64,000 nt of DNA from Paenibacillus sp. YN15 (GTDB lineage: Bacteria; Bacillota; Bacilli; Paenibacillales; NBRC-103111): contig NZ_QMFA01000031.1 in assembly GCF_003285005.1 (NCBI RefSeq), forward strand, positions 22,634-86,633, given 5' to 3'. Below the pieces are notes generated by a model, which saw only the letters and a list, made by a program, of their open reading frames with translations, was not told the DNA's origin and made no database searches. Made by a program: the position numbers and the translations under genes. Numbering within the stretch: the first letter of the stretch is position 1; each line of letters opens with the position of its first letter. Shown here one piece after another: positions 53,381-62,211 of this stretch.

Positions 53381-54144
53381 TCGGAACCCCTCTCCTTATT
53401 TTCTACCCGGAGGCTGTCGGCTGAACCATAATAAACCTCCATCAGCTCCCCGGTATATTGGCCGTCCGGGCCGTAAACCACCAGCGGCGGAAGCAGCCGC
53501 AAATCCGGCTTGCCGCCCCGAATGCCCTCCACCAGCACCATATTGGCCTCCTGCTCCGCTTTGGGGTGGACGAAGCGGAGCCGCTTGGGCTCCAGTCCTG
53601 CCCGCCGCATCCCCTCCAGGATATCCGTAAGCCTTGCGGGCCTATGAACCATGGCCACCTTGCCCCCGTAGCGGGTGAGCCTGCTGCAAGCTGCCAGCAC
53701 ATCCTCCAGAGTACAGAAGATTTCATGGCGCGCCGCGGCAAAATGGAGATTCCCGTTCTGCTCTCCTGCACACACCGGCAGGTACGGAGGGTTCACCGTC
53801 ACCAGATCGAACAGGCTGGCTTCCCGGGTCCTGTATTCCTTCAAATCCCCCTGCTCAATATGAATCCGTTCCTCCAGGCCGTTCAGTTGGACGCTCCGGG
53901 CGGCCATATCCGCCAGCCGCTCCTGAATCTCCAGCCCCCAGATTTCCGCCTGAGTCCGGGTGGACAGGAGCATCGGCACAACGCCGTTGCCCGTGCATAA
54001 ATCCATGATCCGCCCCCGGGGAGGCACGGAGCAGAACCGCGCCAGCAGAACCGCATCCATGGAAAAGGAAAATACATCATCCGCCTGGATGATCTTCAAA
54101 TTATTGCGGAGCAAATCATCCGCTCGTTCATGAGGCAAAAGCAT
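53377..54144 (-). CDS. yabB: tRNA1(Val) A37 N6-methyltransferase-like (YabB/TrmN6)
   Basis: This 255-residue class I SAM methyltransferase has the SAM loop IMDLCTGNGVVPMLLS (about 46-61) and the adenine-N6 motif VNPPY near 128. The family modifies A37 of a valine tRNA; B. subtilis YabB is the counterpart here. It follows yabA after a strong hairpin (54187-54213, GGCCAGCCGC with GCGGCTGGCC) that lacks a T-run and may be a terminator or processing signal. Confidence 0.92.
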   Translation of the reverse strand: MLLPHERADDLLRNNLKIIQADDVFSFSMDAVLLARFCSVPPRGRIMDLCTGNGVVPMLLSTRTQAEIWGLEIQERLADMAARSVQLNGLEERIHIEQGDLKEYRTREASLFDLVTVNPPYLPVCAGEQNGNLHFAAARHEIFCTLEDVLAACSRLTRYGGKVAMVHRPARLTDILEGMRRAGLEPKRLRFVHPKAEQEANMVLVEGIRGGKPDLRLLPPLVVYGPDGQYTGELMEVYYGSADSLRVENKERGSE

Positions 54145-54238
54145 ACTCGTTCTCCGGACTCCTCTGTGCCGCCCAAGTGCTCGTAAGGCCAGCCGCTCTT
54201 GTCGCGGCTGGCCTCGTTCGTCTCATGCGCCATCACTA

Positions 54239-54592
54239 TTATTTATTCAGAAATGACATGCAAAACAGGCAATCGCCTTCGGTACGCAAATGTCCATAAT
54301 AAACATTGCATATGTGAAAGCCTTCATGATAAAGCCGGGCCAGATTCTCGTAACCTTCCCGGGTCAGGGACAGACCCTCCGGCTTGGCAGGCTCGGCGTC
54401 AGGCTCCATAGTCGGTTCCGGGTATTGATCCTCACGTATCATGCGCAAAAGCTGCTCGTTCTCCATCCGAAGCCGCTGGTTTTCCTCCAGAAGCTCCACC
54501 ACGATGGTCTTCAGCCGGCTCAAATCGGCATACATGGTGCCCATTTGTTCTTCCATGGCTTCAATCTGCGTGAAAATATCCTTTTTCTCCAA
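54239..54592 (-). CDS. yabA: Replication initiation control protein YabA
   Basis: This 117-residue protein has an N-terminal leucine-rich coiled coil (about 1-55), a Pro/Glu linker and a C-terminal zinc-binding module with His and Cys in FHICNVYYGHLRTEGDCLFC. YabA binds DnaA and DnaN and restrains over-initiation at oriC. It sits between yabB and ricT, and the window lies near the origin as expected. Confidence 0.95.
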   Translation of the reverse strand: MEKKDIFTQIEAMEEQMGTMYADLSRLKTIVVELLEENQRLRMENEQLLRMIREDQYPEPTMEPDAEPAKPEGLSLTREGYENLARLYHEGFHICNVYYGHLRTEGDCLFCMSFLNK

Positions 54593-54620
54593 CGGTTGTC
54601 ACCTCAGGCGAACCCTCAAA

Positions 54621-55427
54621 TTACTCCTGCTCCGCTACATCATCCGCCGGGAGCTCCACCACCCGGTTATTCTGCTCAAACAGCTGCACCTTCACCATCC
54701 GGCTCTCCACATTCAGGCTAAGCACCTTGGCCTGCCCCATCGTGGTGATCACAATGCGCCCTACCTTGGGCAGCTCGGTCTTGCCGCTTTCGTAATTGTC
54801 ATGCTCGTATTTCAGGCAGCACATGAGCCTGCCGCATAACCCGGAGATTTTGGTGGGATTCAAGCTCAGGTTCTGGTCCTTGGCCATCTTGATGGAAACG
54901 GGGTCGAAGTCTCCCAGGAAGGAGGAGCAGCAGAGTATGCGGCCGCAGGGGCCAATTCCGCCCAGCAGCTTGGCCTCATCCCGTACCCCGATCTGCCGCA
55001 GCTCAATGCGGGTGCGGAAGATGCTGGCCAGATCCTTCACCAGCTCCCGGAAGTCTACCCGGCCCTCCGCCGTAAAATAAAAGATGACCTTGTTGCGGTC
55101 AAATGTATATTCCACGTCCACCAGCTTCATCTTCAGCCCATGGTCCTTGATCTTCTCCTGGCAGATGCCGAAGGCTTCCTTGGCGGCGGCCTTATTGTTG
55201 TCCACCACCCGGGCATCATTCTCGTCCGCGATCCGGATGACCTTCTTCAAGGGCAGCACCACATCGCTTTCGGGCACATCGCGCTTGCCGATGACGACCT
55301 TGCCATATTCCAATCCTCGTGCCGTATCCACAATCACACTGCTGTCTTTTTGAACAGGCAAGTCAATGGGGTCAAAGTAAAATACTTTCCCCGCCTTCTT
55401 GAAGCGGACGCCCACAACGCAATACAA
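54621..55427 (-). CDS. ricT: RicT (YaaT), PSP1-domain regulator of RNA maturation
   Basis: This 268-residue PSP1 protein has two Cys clusters (GPCGRILCC near 161-168 and GLCGRLMCC near 197-205). These can carry Fe-S centres in the RicA-RicF-RicT complex. That complex assists RNase Y in mRNA maturation and supports sporulation and biofilm development in B. subtilis. It lies between holB and yabA in the conserved order, starting 41 bases after holB. Confidence 0.95.
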   Translation of the reverse strand: MYCVVGVRFKKAGKVFYFDPIDLPVQKDSSVIVDTARGLEYGKVVIGKRDVPESDVVLPLKKVIRIADENDARVVDNNKAAAKEAFGICQEKIKDHGLKMKLVDVEYTFDRNKVIFYFTAEGRVDFRELVKDLASIFRTRIELRQIGVRDEAKLLGGIGPCGRILCCSSFLGDFDPVSIKMAKDQNLSLNPTKISGLCGRLMCCLKYEHDNYESGKTELPKVGRIVITTMGQAKVLSLNVESRMVKVQLFEQNNRVVELPADDVAEQE

Positions 55428-55468
55428 AGGTTTCTCCCTCCAATCTGGATCAGTTTTAAGCCGGAAAA

Positions 55469-56458
55469 TCAGCTTGCCGGCCGGTCCTGCATGCCGATAA
55501 TCGCCTGCTCCAGGGCCAACTGGGCATTGGCGGTGGTGCGCAGCTTCTTCTGAAGCTCAATCACCAGCTCCATGGCATACACCCAATACCGCAGGGGCAG
55601 ACGGACTGCTTCCTTGTAGGTCCAATCGGTTTGATCGGCGAACACCACATCTTCCCGGCGGCCGTTCTGAAGGTGAAGCATATCTTTGAGCAGAAGCAGC
55701 CACAGGTCCAAAATAAGGGGAAGCCGGTCCGCCATATCGGACTTGAATACGGCCTGCTGCGCTGTAATAAGCACATGGGGGAAGCGGAAAAGCGCCTCCT
55801 TAGCCAATTGTATCATTACATTTCGCGCTTCTGCAAACTCCTTTGATTGGATAAATTCGCGCGCAGCCTCCACGCCTCCCGCCACATGGGCGGCAGGCAG
55901 CACCAGCTCCAGCGGAAGCCCTTCCCGCCGGTGGAGCACCTCCACAATCTCGGAGGCGGCCAAAGGAACAAAGGGAATCCACTGGGCCCGGGATTGGATG
56001 GTGGGCAGGAGGGCATGTCCGTTCTCCGTGATCAGAATAGCCATCACATCGACTCCCGGCTCCTCCAGAAATTTCAGGAGGCTGTTGGCAGCCTGCACCG
56101 TCATCCGGTCCGCTTGCTCGATGACATAGATTTTTTTGCTGCCGCCGGAGAGGCGGTAGCCCAGCTCCCGCTGCAGCTCGCGGATTTGGTCGATCTTCAC
56201 GCTGGCCCCTTCGGGCTCCACCAGAATCAGATTGGGGTGGTTGCCGTGAGCCACCTTGCGGCATTCCACACATTCCCCGCAGGCGTCATCCTCCCTGGCT
56301 GTGCAGAAGATCGCCTGAGCCAGAGTCACCGCCAGCTCCTTCTTGCCGGAGCCGGCCGGACCGCTGAAGATGTAAGCATGGGACAGCTTCCCGGTACGGA
56401 GGCTGTTGATGAGCATCCGCTTGGCCCGGAGCTGTCCCGGTATGGAATCAAACGACAT
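55469..56458 (-). CDS. holB: DNA polymerase III subunit delta'
   Basis: This 329-residue clamp-loader subunit starts at MSFDSIPGQ. The ATP-fold loop GPAGSGKKE (about 33-41) and a zinc module with Cys in DDACGECVECRK are visible, and SLLKFLEEP marks the AAA core. ATG 56458 follows GAGAGGGG by 5 bases; an in-frame ATG at 56473 is less likely. Loads the sliding clamp with the tau and delta subunits. Confidence 0.95.
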   Translation of the reverse strand: MSFDSIPGQLRAKRMLINSLRTGKLSHAYIFSGPAGSGKKELAVTLAQAIFCTAREDDACGECVECRKVAHGNHPNLILVEPEGASVKIDQIRELQRELGYRLSGGSKKIYVIEQADRMTVQAANSLLKFLEEPGVDVMAILITENGHALLPTIQSRAQWIPFVPLAASEIVEVLHRREGLPLELVLPAAHVAGGVEAAREFIQSKEFAEARNVMIQLAKEALFRFPHVLITAQQAVFKSDMADRLPLILDLWLLLLKDMLHLQNGRREDVVFADQTDWTYKEAVRLPLRYWVYAMELVIELQKKLRTTANAQLALEQAIIGMQDRPAS

Positions 56459-56481
56459 GTTGTCCCCTCTCATTCCCGAAG

Positions 56482-56928
56482 CTAAAAGCTTAAATTAATC
56501 AGCAACCCCTTAATTTCCCCGACCCGCTGGAGGATATCGATCTTCCCCTGCTCTGTATCCAGCAGCTCGTCCGCCATGGCAAGCAGATGTCCGTCGATTT
56601 CCTCCAGCAGCTTGTAGCGTTTGGTGCGGCCTCTGCGGTCCCAGCCCCGGGTATCCTTCAACCCGACGCCGCGGCGGGCGGTCTCCTCCAGAAACTGCTT
56701 GATCAGGAGTTTGTACTGACGCAGCTCCCGGACCGTCATGGAGCGGGACAGGCGTTCGCCCTGCCGCTGAATCTGGTCGATCATCCGGTTCAATTGCTCC
56801 TGGCCGGCTTGTTCATCATGCTGGCGCAGACTGTCGGAAAAGCTTTTTTGCTGCACAGGATGCAAATTGGAATTGTCCGTCCGGCGCAGCTCATTGCCGG
56901 ACGGACGCCAGCCAGGATTGATTTTCAT
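56482..56928 (-). CDS. yaaR: YaaR family protein (DUF327)
   Basis: This 148-residue DUF327 protein is helical and rich in Gln, Arg and Lys, with the family stretch VRELRQYKLLIKQFLEE. No catalytic motif is visible and the function is unknown. It lies between darA and holB in the same order as B. subtilis. It was chosen as real on conservation of order and family resemblance. Confidence 0.9.
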   Translation of the reverse strand: MKINPGWRPSGNELRRTDNSNLHPVQQKSFSDSLRQHDEQAGQEQLNRMIDQIQRQGERLSRSMTVRELRQYKLLIKQFLEETARRGVGLKDTRGWDRRGRTKRYKLLEEIDGHLLAMADELLDTEQGKIDILQRVGEIKGLLINLSF

Positions 56929-56963
56929 ATGAATATGTCCAGCCTTCCTTGTGCAAGTTGGAA

Positions 56964-57338
<375 letters not shown>

Positions 57339-57487
57339 TCAAAAACAGCCGGGGGCGCTTGTTACCACACGATATGTGACGAAGACGCCATAGGTGACAG
57401 CCGCCTATATAAAAACAGTCTCTCAAAAACACCCAACAGCTGCAAAACGGGGTTCATACCCTTTAAAAAAAACTCCATACTCATACT

Positions 57488-58144
57488 TTATTTGACATGA
57501 AAGCGGCGTTTTCCTGCTTGGAACGAAAGATTTAGCGCCTGTCTTACGGATTGCACCATCTGGTCAAAGGGCTGTCCCGCATCAATACGGACAATCCGCT
57601 CGGGATAACGGTCATGAAGAATGGCGTAACCCTCTCTTACTTTATAATGGAAGGAACGCCCCTCCAGGTCCAGGCGGTTGATTTCCCGCCCCTTATCCTT
57701 ATGGATTCGGGAAAGTCCGATCTCCGGATCTATATCCAGCCACAGGGTAATATCCGGCATAACGCCGGCTGTGGCAAATTCATTCACGGAATAAATCTCG
57801 TCGATTCCCAATCCTCTGGCATGTCCCTGATATACCAGACTGCTGTCCACATATCTGTCGCTTAGCACCGTCACTCCCCGGGCAATTGCGGGCAGCACCT
57901 TCTCCGCCAGATGCTGCCTGCGGGCTGCGGCATACAAGAGCGCCTCCGTCCTGCCGTCCATGGACGTGTGCTCCTTGTTCAGGATAATGGAGCGGATTTC
58001 CTCGGCAATCTTGATGCCTCCCGGCTCCCGGGTAATCAGGACCTCCATTCCCATTTCCTTCAGAAAAGCCTCAATCTCCGGAATCAAGGAGGTTTTGCCC
58101 GCCCCTTCTCCGCCTTCTATTGTAATAAACCAACCTTCCGCCAC
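57488..58144 (-). CDS. tmk: Thymidylate kinase
   Basis: This 218-residue enzyme makes dTDP from dTMP. The P-loop GGEGAGKTS is at about 11-19, the REPGG block follows at about 39-43, and the [11 protein letters not shown] motif is near 97. It is followed by darA, yaaR and holB, the usual tmk-holB neighbourhood near the origin. Confidence 0.96.
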   Translation of the reverse strand: MAEGWFITIEGGEGAGKTSLIPEIEAFLKEMGMEVLITREPGGIKIAEEIRSIILNKEHTSMDGRTEALLYAAARRQHLAEKVLPAIARGVTVLSDRYVDSSLVYQGHARGLGIDEIYSVNEFATAGVMPDITLWLDIDPEIGLSRIHKDKGREINRLDLEGRSFHYKVREGYAILHDRYPERIVRIDAGQPFDQMVQSVRQALNLSFQAGKRRFHVK

Positions 58145-58216
58145 TTCTATACCCCATTCGCTGTTTAATTCTTCAGTCCCCCATATGTCGAAACCGAAAG
58201 CGCCGTGAATGCGCCG

Positions 58217-59698
58217 TCACTTGTCCTGTCTTGTTACCAGTATACTACAACCGGGTCCCGGAGGCGCACCCTGAAATTTGGCTCCGGCCCGGTACAGCCG
58301 CAGAATCCGCTCTGCAGCTGCTGCCGTAATCACCTCTCCCGGAATCAGCAGCGGGATGCCCGGCGGATACGGCACTACCGACTGGGCCGCAAGATGGCCC
58401 ACTGCCGCTTCCAGAGCCAGCCGCTCTCCCCGGTCAACGCCGGAAGCGCCCATAGCCACAGGCCCGCTTACCGGGTCCGCTGCTGCCGCCATGGCCCCGG
58501 GGACCGCGGAAGCGGCGGCGGTTGCCTCACAGTCTCCGCAGGCGGGTCCAACCGCCATGGCGGCGATAGCCCCGGCCAGCCGCTCCAAATCCTCCCGGCC
58601 CGTGGCCGGACTGGCCGCCAGCACCGCATAGCGCTCGTCGGCCATCTCGCCGGCGATGCCGCCAACCGCCAGCACATCCAACAGCTGAAAACCAGTCCGC
58701 AAACCTCCGGCATCCTCGAGCACCAGCTTAAACGGGTCCCAGAAGCTATAGGCATTGGATTCCGGCGACGGCTCCAGCAGCCGCACTCCTTGGGAGGGTA
58801 GCCCAGCTAACGTCTCCCGGAAGCGGCTTAACGCTTTCAATCCCGCGCCAATCTCTGCCCCGGCCCGTGTAGCCGCATATCTTCTGGCTATATCCAGCGA
58901 AGCCATGATGGGATAGGAGGGGCTGGAGCTTTGCAGCATAGCCAGCCGCTCCCGCAGCCTGTCCCGGGGCACGCGGCTCCCCTGCACATGGAGCATGGCT
59001 CCCATGGTCATGGCGGTTAGCATCTTGTGGGTGGACTGCACCACCCCGTCCGCTCCCCGGGCCAACGCCGATACGGGCACACCGGGGTGCAGCCCAAAAT
59101 GCGCCCCATGCGCCTCATCCACCAAAAGCGCCATTCCTGCGCCATGGGCCATCCGGGCATACAGCTCCAAATCCCAGCCCATCCCGTAATAATTGGGGTT
59201 GGTCAGGAACACCGCCTTGGCCCGGGGATACCGTTCCAGCGCCGTTTGAAGCGTACCCGGCGCCACCCCTCCGGCTATTCCCGTCCGTCTGTCCACCTCC
59301 GGCTCCAGCATCACCGCTTGGACCCGGGCCAGCATCAGGGCGTGGATCACCGATTTATGGGCATTGCGCTGCACCAGGATCAGCTCCTCCGGCTGACAGA
59401 CGGCGCCGATCAAAGCCAAATTCCCGACCGTGCTGCCCCCCACCAGAAAAAACGTCTCCTCTGCCCCGAAGCATTCCGCAGCCAGCCGCTGGGCCTCCAG
59501 AATGGGCCCCTCAGGGTGGTGCAGATCATCCAAACCTTCTATTTCCGTATAATCAATCTCCATAACGGAGCCAAAAAAAGCCTTCTCTTCCCCCTGCAGG
59601 CTGGCGCCGAACTTATGGCCGGGCACATGGAAGCTTGCATCCCTTCGCCTGCGCCGTTCCGCCAGCGCTTCAAACAATGGAGCCTTCTCCTGATTCAT
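58217..59698 (-). CDS. yaaO: Orn/Lys/Arg decarboxylase-family PLP enzyme YaaO
   Basis: This 493-residue fold-type I PLP enzyme has the PLP aspartate region LLVDEAHGAHFG and the Schiff-base Lys in QSTHKMLTAMTMGA near 223. The substrate of YaaO is not firmly established; a basic amino acid decarboxylase role is family-based inference. A long Ala/Gly/Pro-rich insert (about 400-435) is unusual. It lies next to tmk as in B. subtilis. Confidence 0.9.
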   Translation of the reverse strand: MNQEKAPLFEALAERRRRRDASFHVPGHKFGASLQGEEKAFFGSVMEIDYTEIEGLDDLHHPEGPILEAQRLAAECFGAEETFFLVGGSTVGNLALIGAVCQPEELILVQRNAHKSVIHALMLARVQAVMLEPEVDRRTGIAGGVAPGTLQTALERYPRAKAVFLTNPNYYGMGWDLELYARMAHGAGMALLVDEAHGAHFGLHPGVPVSALARGADGVVQSTHKMLTAMTMGAMLHVQGSRVPRDRLRERLAMLQSSSPSYPIMASLDIARRYAATRAGAEIGAGLKALSRFRETLAGLPSQGVRLLEPSPESNAYSFWDPFKLVLEDAGGLRTGFQLLDVLAVGGIAGEMADERYAVLAASPATGREDLERLAGAIAAMAVGPACGDCEATAAASAVPGAMAAAADPVSGPVAMGASGVDRGERLALEAAVGHLAAQSVVPYPPGIPLLIPGEVITAAAAERILRLYRAGAKFQGAPPGPGCSILVTRQDK

Positions 59699-59724
59699 CC
59701 TTTACGTTCCCCCTTGCCGGCAAC

Positions 59725-59756
59725 AAAAAAAGAAGGACAAGTATACTCATCCTTCC
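59725..59756 (-). terminator. Terminator of csfB
   Basis: GAAGGA and TCCTTC form a stem (with an inner AGTATACT palindrome) followed by seven T on the minus strand, 50 bases past the csfB stop. Confidence 0.82.
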
Positions 59757-59805
59757 TTAACTATATGAAAAAAACCGGATAAAAGAAAGCATCTGCCGCC
59801 CGCTT

Positions 59806-60057
59806 TTATGCATTTTTTGGATACCAGATCCGCTTCAGCTGGTGGATAAAGAAGGGGTACTTGGCGTCCTGCACATCCGTCCGAACAATCTCCATTTCGC
59901 ATTCCTCGCAAATAAATTCCGAAATAACCCGTATGCCGTCCTTGCCGGCGCTTCCGCAAATAATACAGACCTCGCCTGTGCCATTGCTCTGTCCCTGCCC
60001 CTGCTCCACTGTCGGCTCCGGCGCCCGCTTTATGTCCTGGCCCTCAAATTCCTCCAT
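59806..60057 (-). CDS. csfB: Anti-sigma factor CsfB/Gin
   Basis: This 83-residue zinc protein has C31-x2-C34 (CIIC) and C50-x2-C53 (CEEC) and the tail DAKYPFFIHQLKRIWY. Gin (CsfB) inhibits sigma-G, and also sigma-E, keeping forespore genes silent until engulfment. ATG 60057 is preferred over GTG 60066 because AGAGGTGAG lies 5-6 bases before it. A forespore promoter is at 60086-60115, and a terminator follows. Confidence 0.92.
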   Translation of the reverse strand: MEEFEGQDIKRAPEPTVEQGQGQSNGTGEVCIICGSAGKDGIRVISEFICEECEMEIVRTDVQDAKYPFFIHQLKRIWYPKNA

Positions 60058-60085
60058 CCATCTCACCTCTAGTCTTTTTATCTAT

Positions 60086-60115
60086 TAGTATGTCCATGAA
60101 ACTATCCGTCCATTC
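60086..60115 (-). promoter_or_regulatory. Forespore promoter of csfB
   Basis: On the minus strand GAATG is followed after 18 bases by CATACTA, a full match to the sigma-G consensus (GHATR, CATNHTA). The -10 context GGACATACTA is shared with the yabS promoter. csfB is a sigma-F gene in B. subtilis, so sigma-F may use it too. Confidence 0.65.
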
Positions 60116-60239
60116 GTTTTTTCAAAGCTTTCCTTTTGTTTTTATATGTTTATGTGGGCATAGGCCTGTTGGTTCCTGGAAAATGGCTGCAATACAGGCC
60201 TGCCGCTGCCGATATTAATAAAGAAGAAGGAGGCGCACC

Positions 60240-60767
60240 ATGTCCAAACATACCCTATCTGAGGATTCTACTATATACCATTATACCCTGCTTTACAGAT
60301 TTACCCGCAAGCATCCTTTTTTCTGGCTGTATTCCGTCTGCCTGCTGCTGTGGGCTTTTGCCGATGCGGTATATTCGGGCACGGACGGCCTGATCCAGCT
60401 GGCGGCATCATTGGTCATCGTTACTGCCGCTCATGCCGCTATTGTGCTGCCTCTCACCCGCCTTGCCCGGGGATCGGTGCCCCGCTTATGGAAATGGACT
60501 GCCGCCTACCCGCTTGTTGGCTATTTGCCTGCGGGACTCGTCCCGATCAAACAATGGGACCGGGCCAATCACCACCGGCTGCTCATCGGCTTCGTGCTGG
60601 TGGCGCTTCTATATGTATGGCTGCCTTTGCCCTGGCTGGCCAATGCCGCGGCTGCCCATTATTTTCTGCTCCTTCCCCAACTGGTATACGTGGGAAAATG
60701 CGTCCGCCTCTATGCCGGCGGTATGCTGAAGGTGACGGAACGGGATATTTCCTTTTATAAGAACTAA
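60240..60767 (+). CDS. Small polytopic membrane protein, unrecognised
   Basis: A 175-residue protein with GGAGG about six bases upstream of ATG 60240. About four hydrophobic segments are seen (28-42, 50-70, 88-105, 115-160). Basic residues and His lie between them, notably KQWDRANHHRLL (about 104-115). No signal peptide, catalytic motif or characterised family was recognised. It lies just upstream of the BlaI promoter on the same strand; with its own ribosome binding site and no overlap it may be a separate unit. Confidence 0.7.
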   Translation: MSKHTLSEDSTIYHYTLLYRFTRKHPFFWLYSVCLLLWAFADAVYSGTDGLIQLAASLVIVTAAHAAIVLPLTRLARGSVPRLWKWTAAYPLVGYLPAGLVPIKQWDRANHHRLLIGFVLVALLYVWLPLPWLANAAAAHYFLLLPQLVYVGKCVRLYAGGMLKVTERDISFYKN

Positions 60768-60780
60768 GCCCCGCCTTCGC

Positions 60781-60818
60781 TTGACAGCCTATCTTCCATA
60801 ACACTATAATTTGTAGTG
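60781..60818 (+). promoter_or_regulatory. Promoter and BlaI-type operator of the blaI-M56 unit
   Basis: TTGACA (60781-60786) and TATAAT (60805-60810) are both perfect and 18 bases apart. The palindrome CACTA-N7-TAGTG (60802-60818) overlaps the -10 and start site, the position expected for repression by a BlaI/MecI dimer. Confidence 0.85.
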
Positions 60819-60832
60819 TGAGGTGCATCATA

Positions 60833-61246
60833 GTGAAGATACACAACTTCAAGTACAACGAGAAGGGCCTGAACCGCTTTTTTGGCCCCTTGGAAGCCAA
60901 GATCATGGATATTCTGTGGTCCCATACAGAATGCTCTATCCGGGATGTGCAGAAAATGCTGGATCAGGAGCGAAACCTCAACTTCAACACGATTATGACC
61001 GTCATGAACCGGCTTCTGGAGAAGGGTGTGCTTACCAAGCGGATGGACGGGCGGACCTCCCTGTTCCGTCCGGTGCACAGCAAGGATGAGTTCATGGACA
61101 TCCAGTCCAAGGAGATTACCCACGAGCTGATGGAAGATTTCGGGCCGCTGGTGGTCAATCATATGATTGACGCCCTTGACGAAGCCGATCCCGATTTGCT
61201 CAGCCTCCTCGAGCAAAAAATCGAAAGTCTGAAAAAGGGAAGATAG
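60833..61246 (+). CDS. BlaI/MecI-family transcriptional repressor
   Basis: This 137-residue winged-helix repressor has FGPLEAKIMDILW, then the DNA-reading helix RNLNFNTIMTVMNRL and GVLTKRMDGRTSLF typical of BlaI/MecI. Its C-terminal helices form the dimer. The family is released by cleavage through a partner peptidase. GTG 60833 lies seven bases after GTGAGGTG; an upstream GTG at 60818 lies in the operator. The M56 gene starts 4 bases after its stop, so both are one unit under an operator it likely binds itself. Confidence 0.93.
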   Translation: MKIHNFKYNEKGLNRFFGPLEAKIMDILWSHTECSIRDVQKMLDQERNLNFNTIMTVMNRLLEKGVLTKRMDGRTSLFRPVHSKDEFMDIQSKEITHELMEDFGPLVVNHMIDALDEADPDLLSLLEQKIESLKKGR

Positions 61247-61249
61247 CCT

Positions 61250-62098
61250 ATGGGAAATCCTCTATCCAAATCCGTCGTGATCCTGTTCTTGTCAGCGGCC
61301 GGGGTTCTGTTTGTCCAGATGGTCATGTATGCAGGCTTTACCCTGTTCCGCTGGGAGGCGCTGCGCAGCTGGTTTGACATGTGCAACAGCTGGTTTATGA
61401 AATGGGGACTGCCCTTTATGGCCATTCTTCTGGATGCGCTGACCTGGACAACCGTCATGGCCGGCATCATTATGCTGAGCATCCAACTGCTCTCCTACCT
61501 CCGCATAAAACGGAGATTCGCCCCGCTGCGGCGCAAGGACCAGGAGCAGGCCATCGCGCAGACCTACCGTCTCCCCCGCAGAAGGCTTGTCATCATAGAA
61601 CAGGAGCAGGCGGTGGCACTGACCATGGGCTTCATCCGTCCCGTCATCGTGTTGTCCACCGGGTTAATTCAGATGCTGGAGGAGCAGGAGCTGGAAGCCG
61701 TTATCCGGCACGAAGAGTATCACATGCGGCATTATGACGCCCTTCGGGCAATGCCTGCTTATCTTTTGTCCAAGATGATGTGGTATTTGCCTATCCTGCG
61801 GTGGTGCCACCATGTGCTGAAAATTTCGGCAGAGGTTCATGCGGATCAATACGCCGTAGCGCGCACCGGCTCACCTGTAGGATTGGGCAGCGCTCTGCTG
61901 AAGCTGGTCCGGCACAAGCCTTACACCCGGATGCCTCTCTGCCATGTTTCCTTTGCCGATACCCCCATTAACATCCGTATCCGCCAGCTTATCGACCCTG
62001 ACGAGAAGCCGCATATGCGTCTTCCCTTGCTCTCTACCGCTATTTCATTCTCGGTAGCCGCGGTATTGGCTTCACTTTTGCTGCCGGCTCTGTTGTAA
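61250..62098 (+). CDS. M56-family membrane metalloprotease (BlaR1-like, no sensor domain)
   Basis: This 282-residue integral membrane protein has hydrophobic segments at about 7-30, 55-80, 165-185 and 265-282. A zinc site HEEYH is at 154-158 and a third ligand region AEVHADQYA near 195. BlaR1/MecR1 have an added penicillin-binding sensor domain of about 250 residues, which is absent here; the signal is therefore not obviously a beta-lactam. By family the protease would inactivate the BlaI-type repressor encoded immediately upstream. Confidence 0.9.
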   Translation: MGNPLSKSVVILFLSAAGVLFVQMVMYAGFTLFRWEALRSWFDMCNSWFMKWGLPFMAILLDALTWTTVMAGIIMLSIQLLSYLRIKRRFAPLRRKDQEQAIAQTYRLPRRRLVIIEQEQAVALTMGFIRPVIVLSTGLIQMLEEQELEAVIRHEEYHMRHYDALRAMPAYLLSKMMWYLPILRWCHHVLKISAEVHADQYAVARTGSPVGLGSALLKLVRHKPYTRMPLCHVSFADTPINIRIRQLIDPDEKPHMRLPLLSTAISFSVAAVLASLLLPALL

Positions 62099-62144
62099 AC
62101 ACTCTGTTCACTGCCTCGGGAGGGGCATCTTTTTTGAAATATAG

Positions 62145-62161
62145 CACTACATAACGTAGTG
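62145..62161 (+). promoter_or_regulatory. Second BlaI-type operator, upstream of the YceI gene
   Basis: CACTA-N7-TAGTG repeats the palindrome of the blaI operator at 60802-60818 with the same spacing. TTGAAA at 62134-62139 could be the -35. It lies 51 bases upstream of the YceI start. Confidence 0.7.
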
Positions 62162-62211
62162 ATTATGGGATAGATCATTCGATGCAACTATTAATGAGGA
62201 GGAAACGAACT

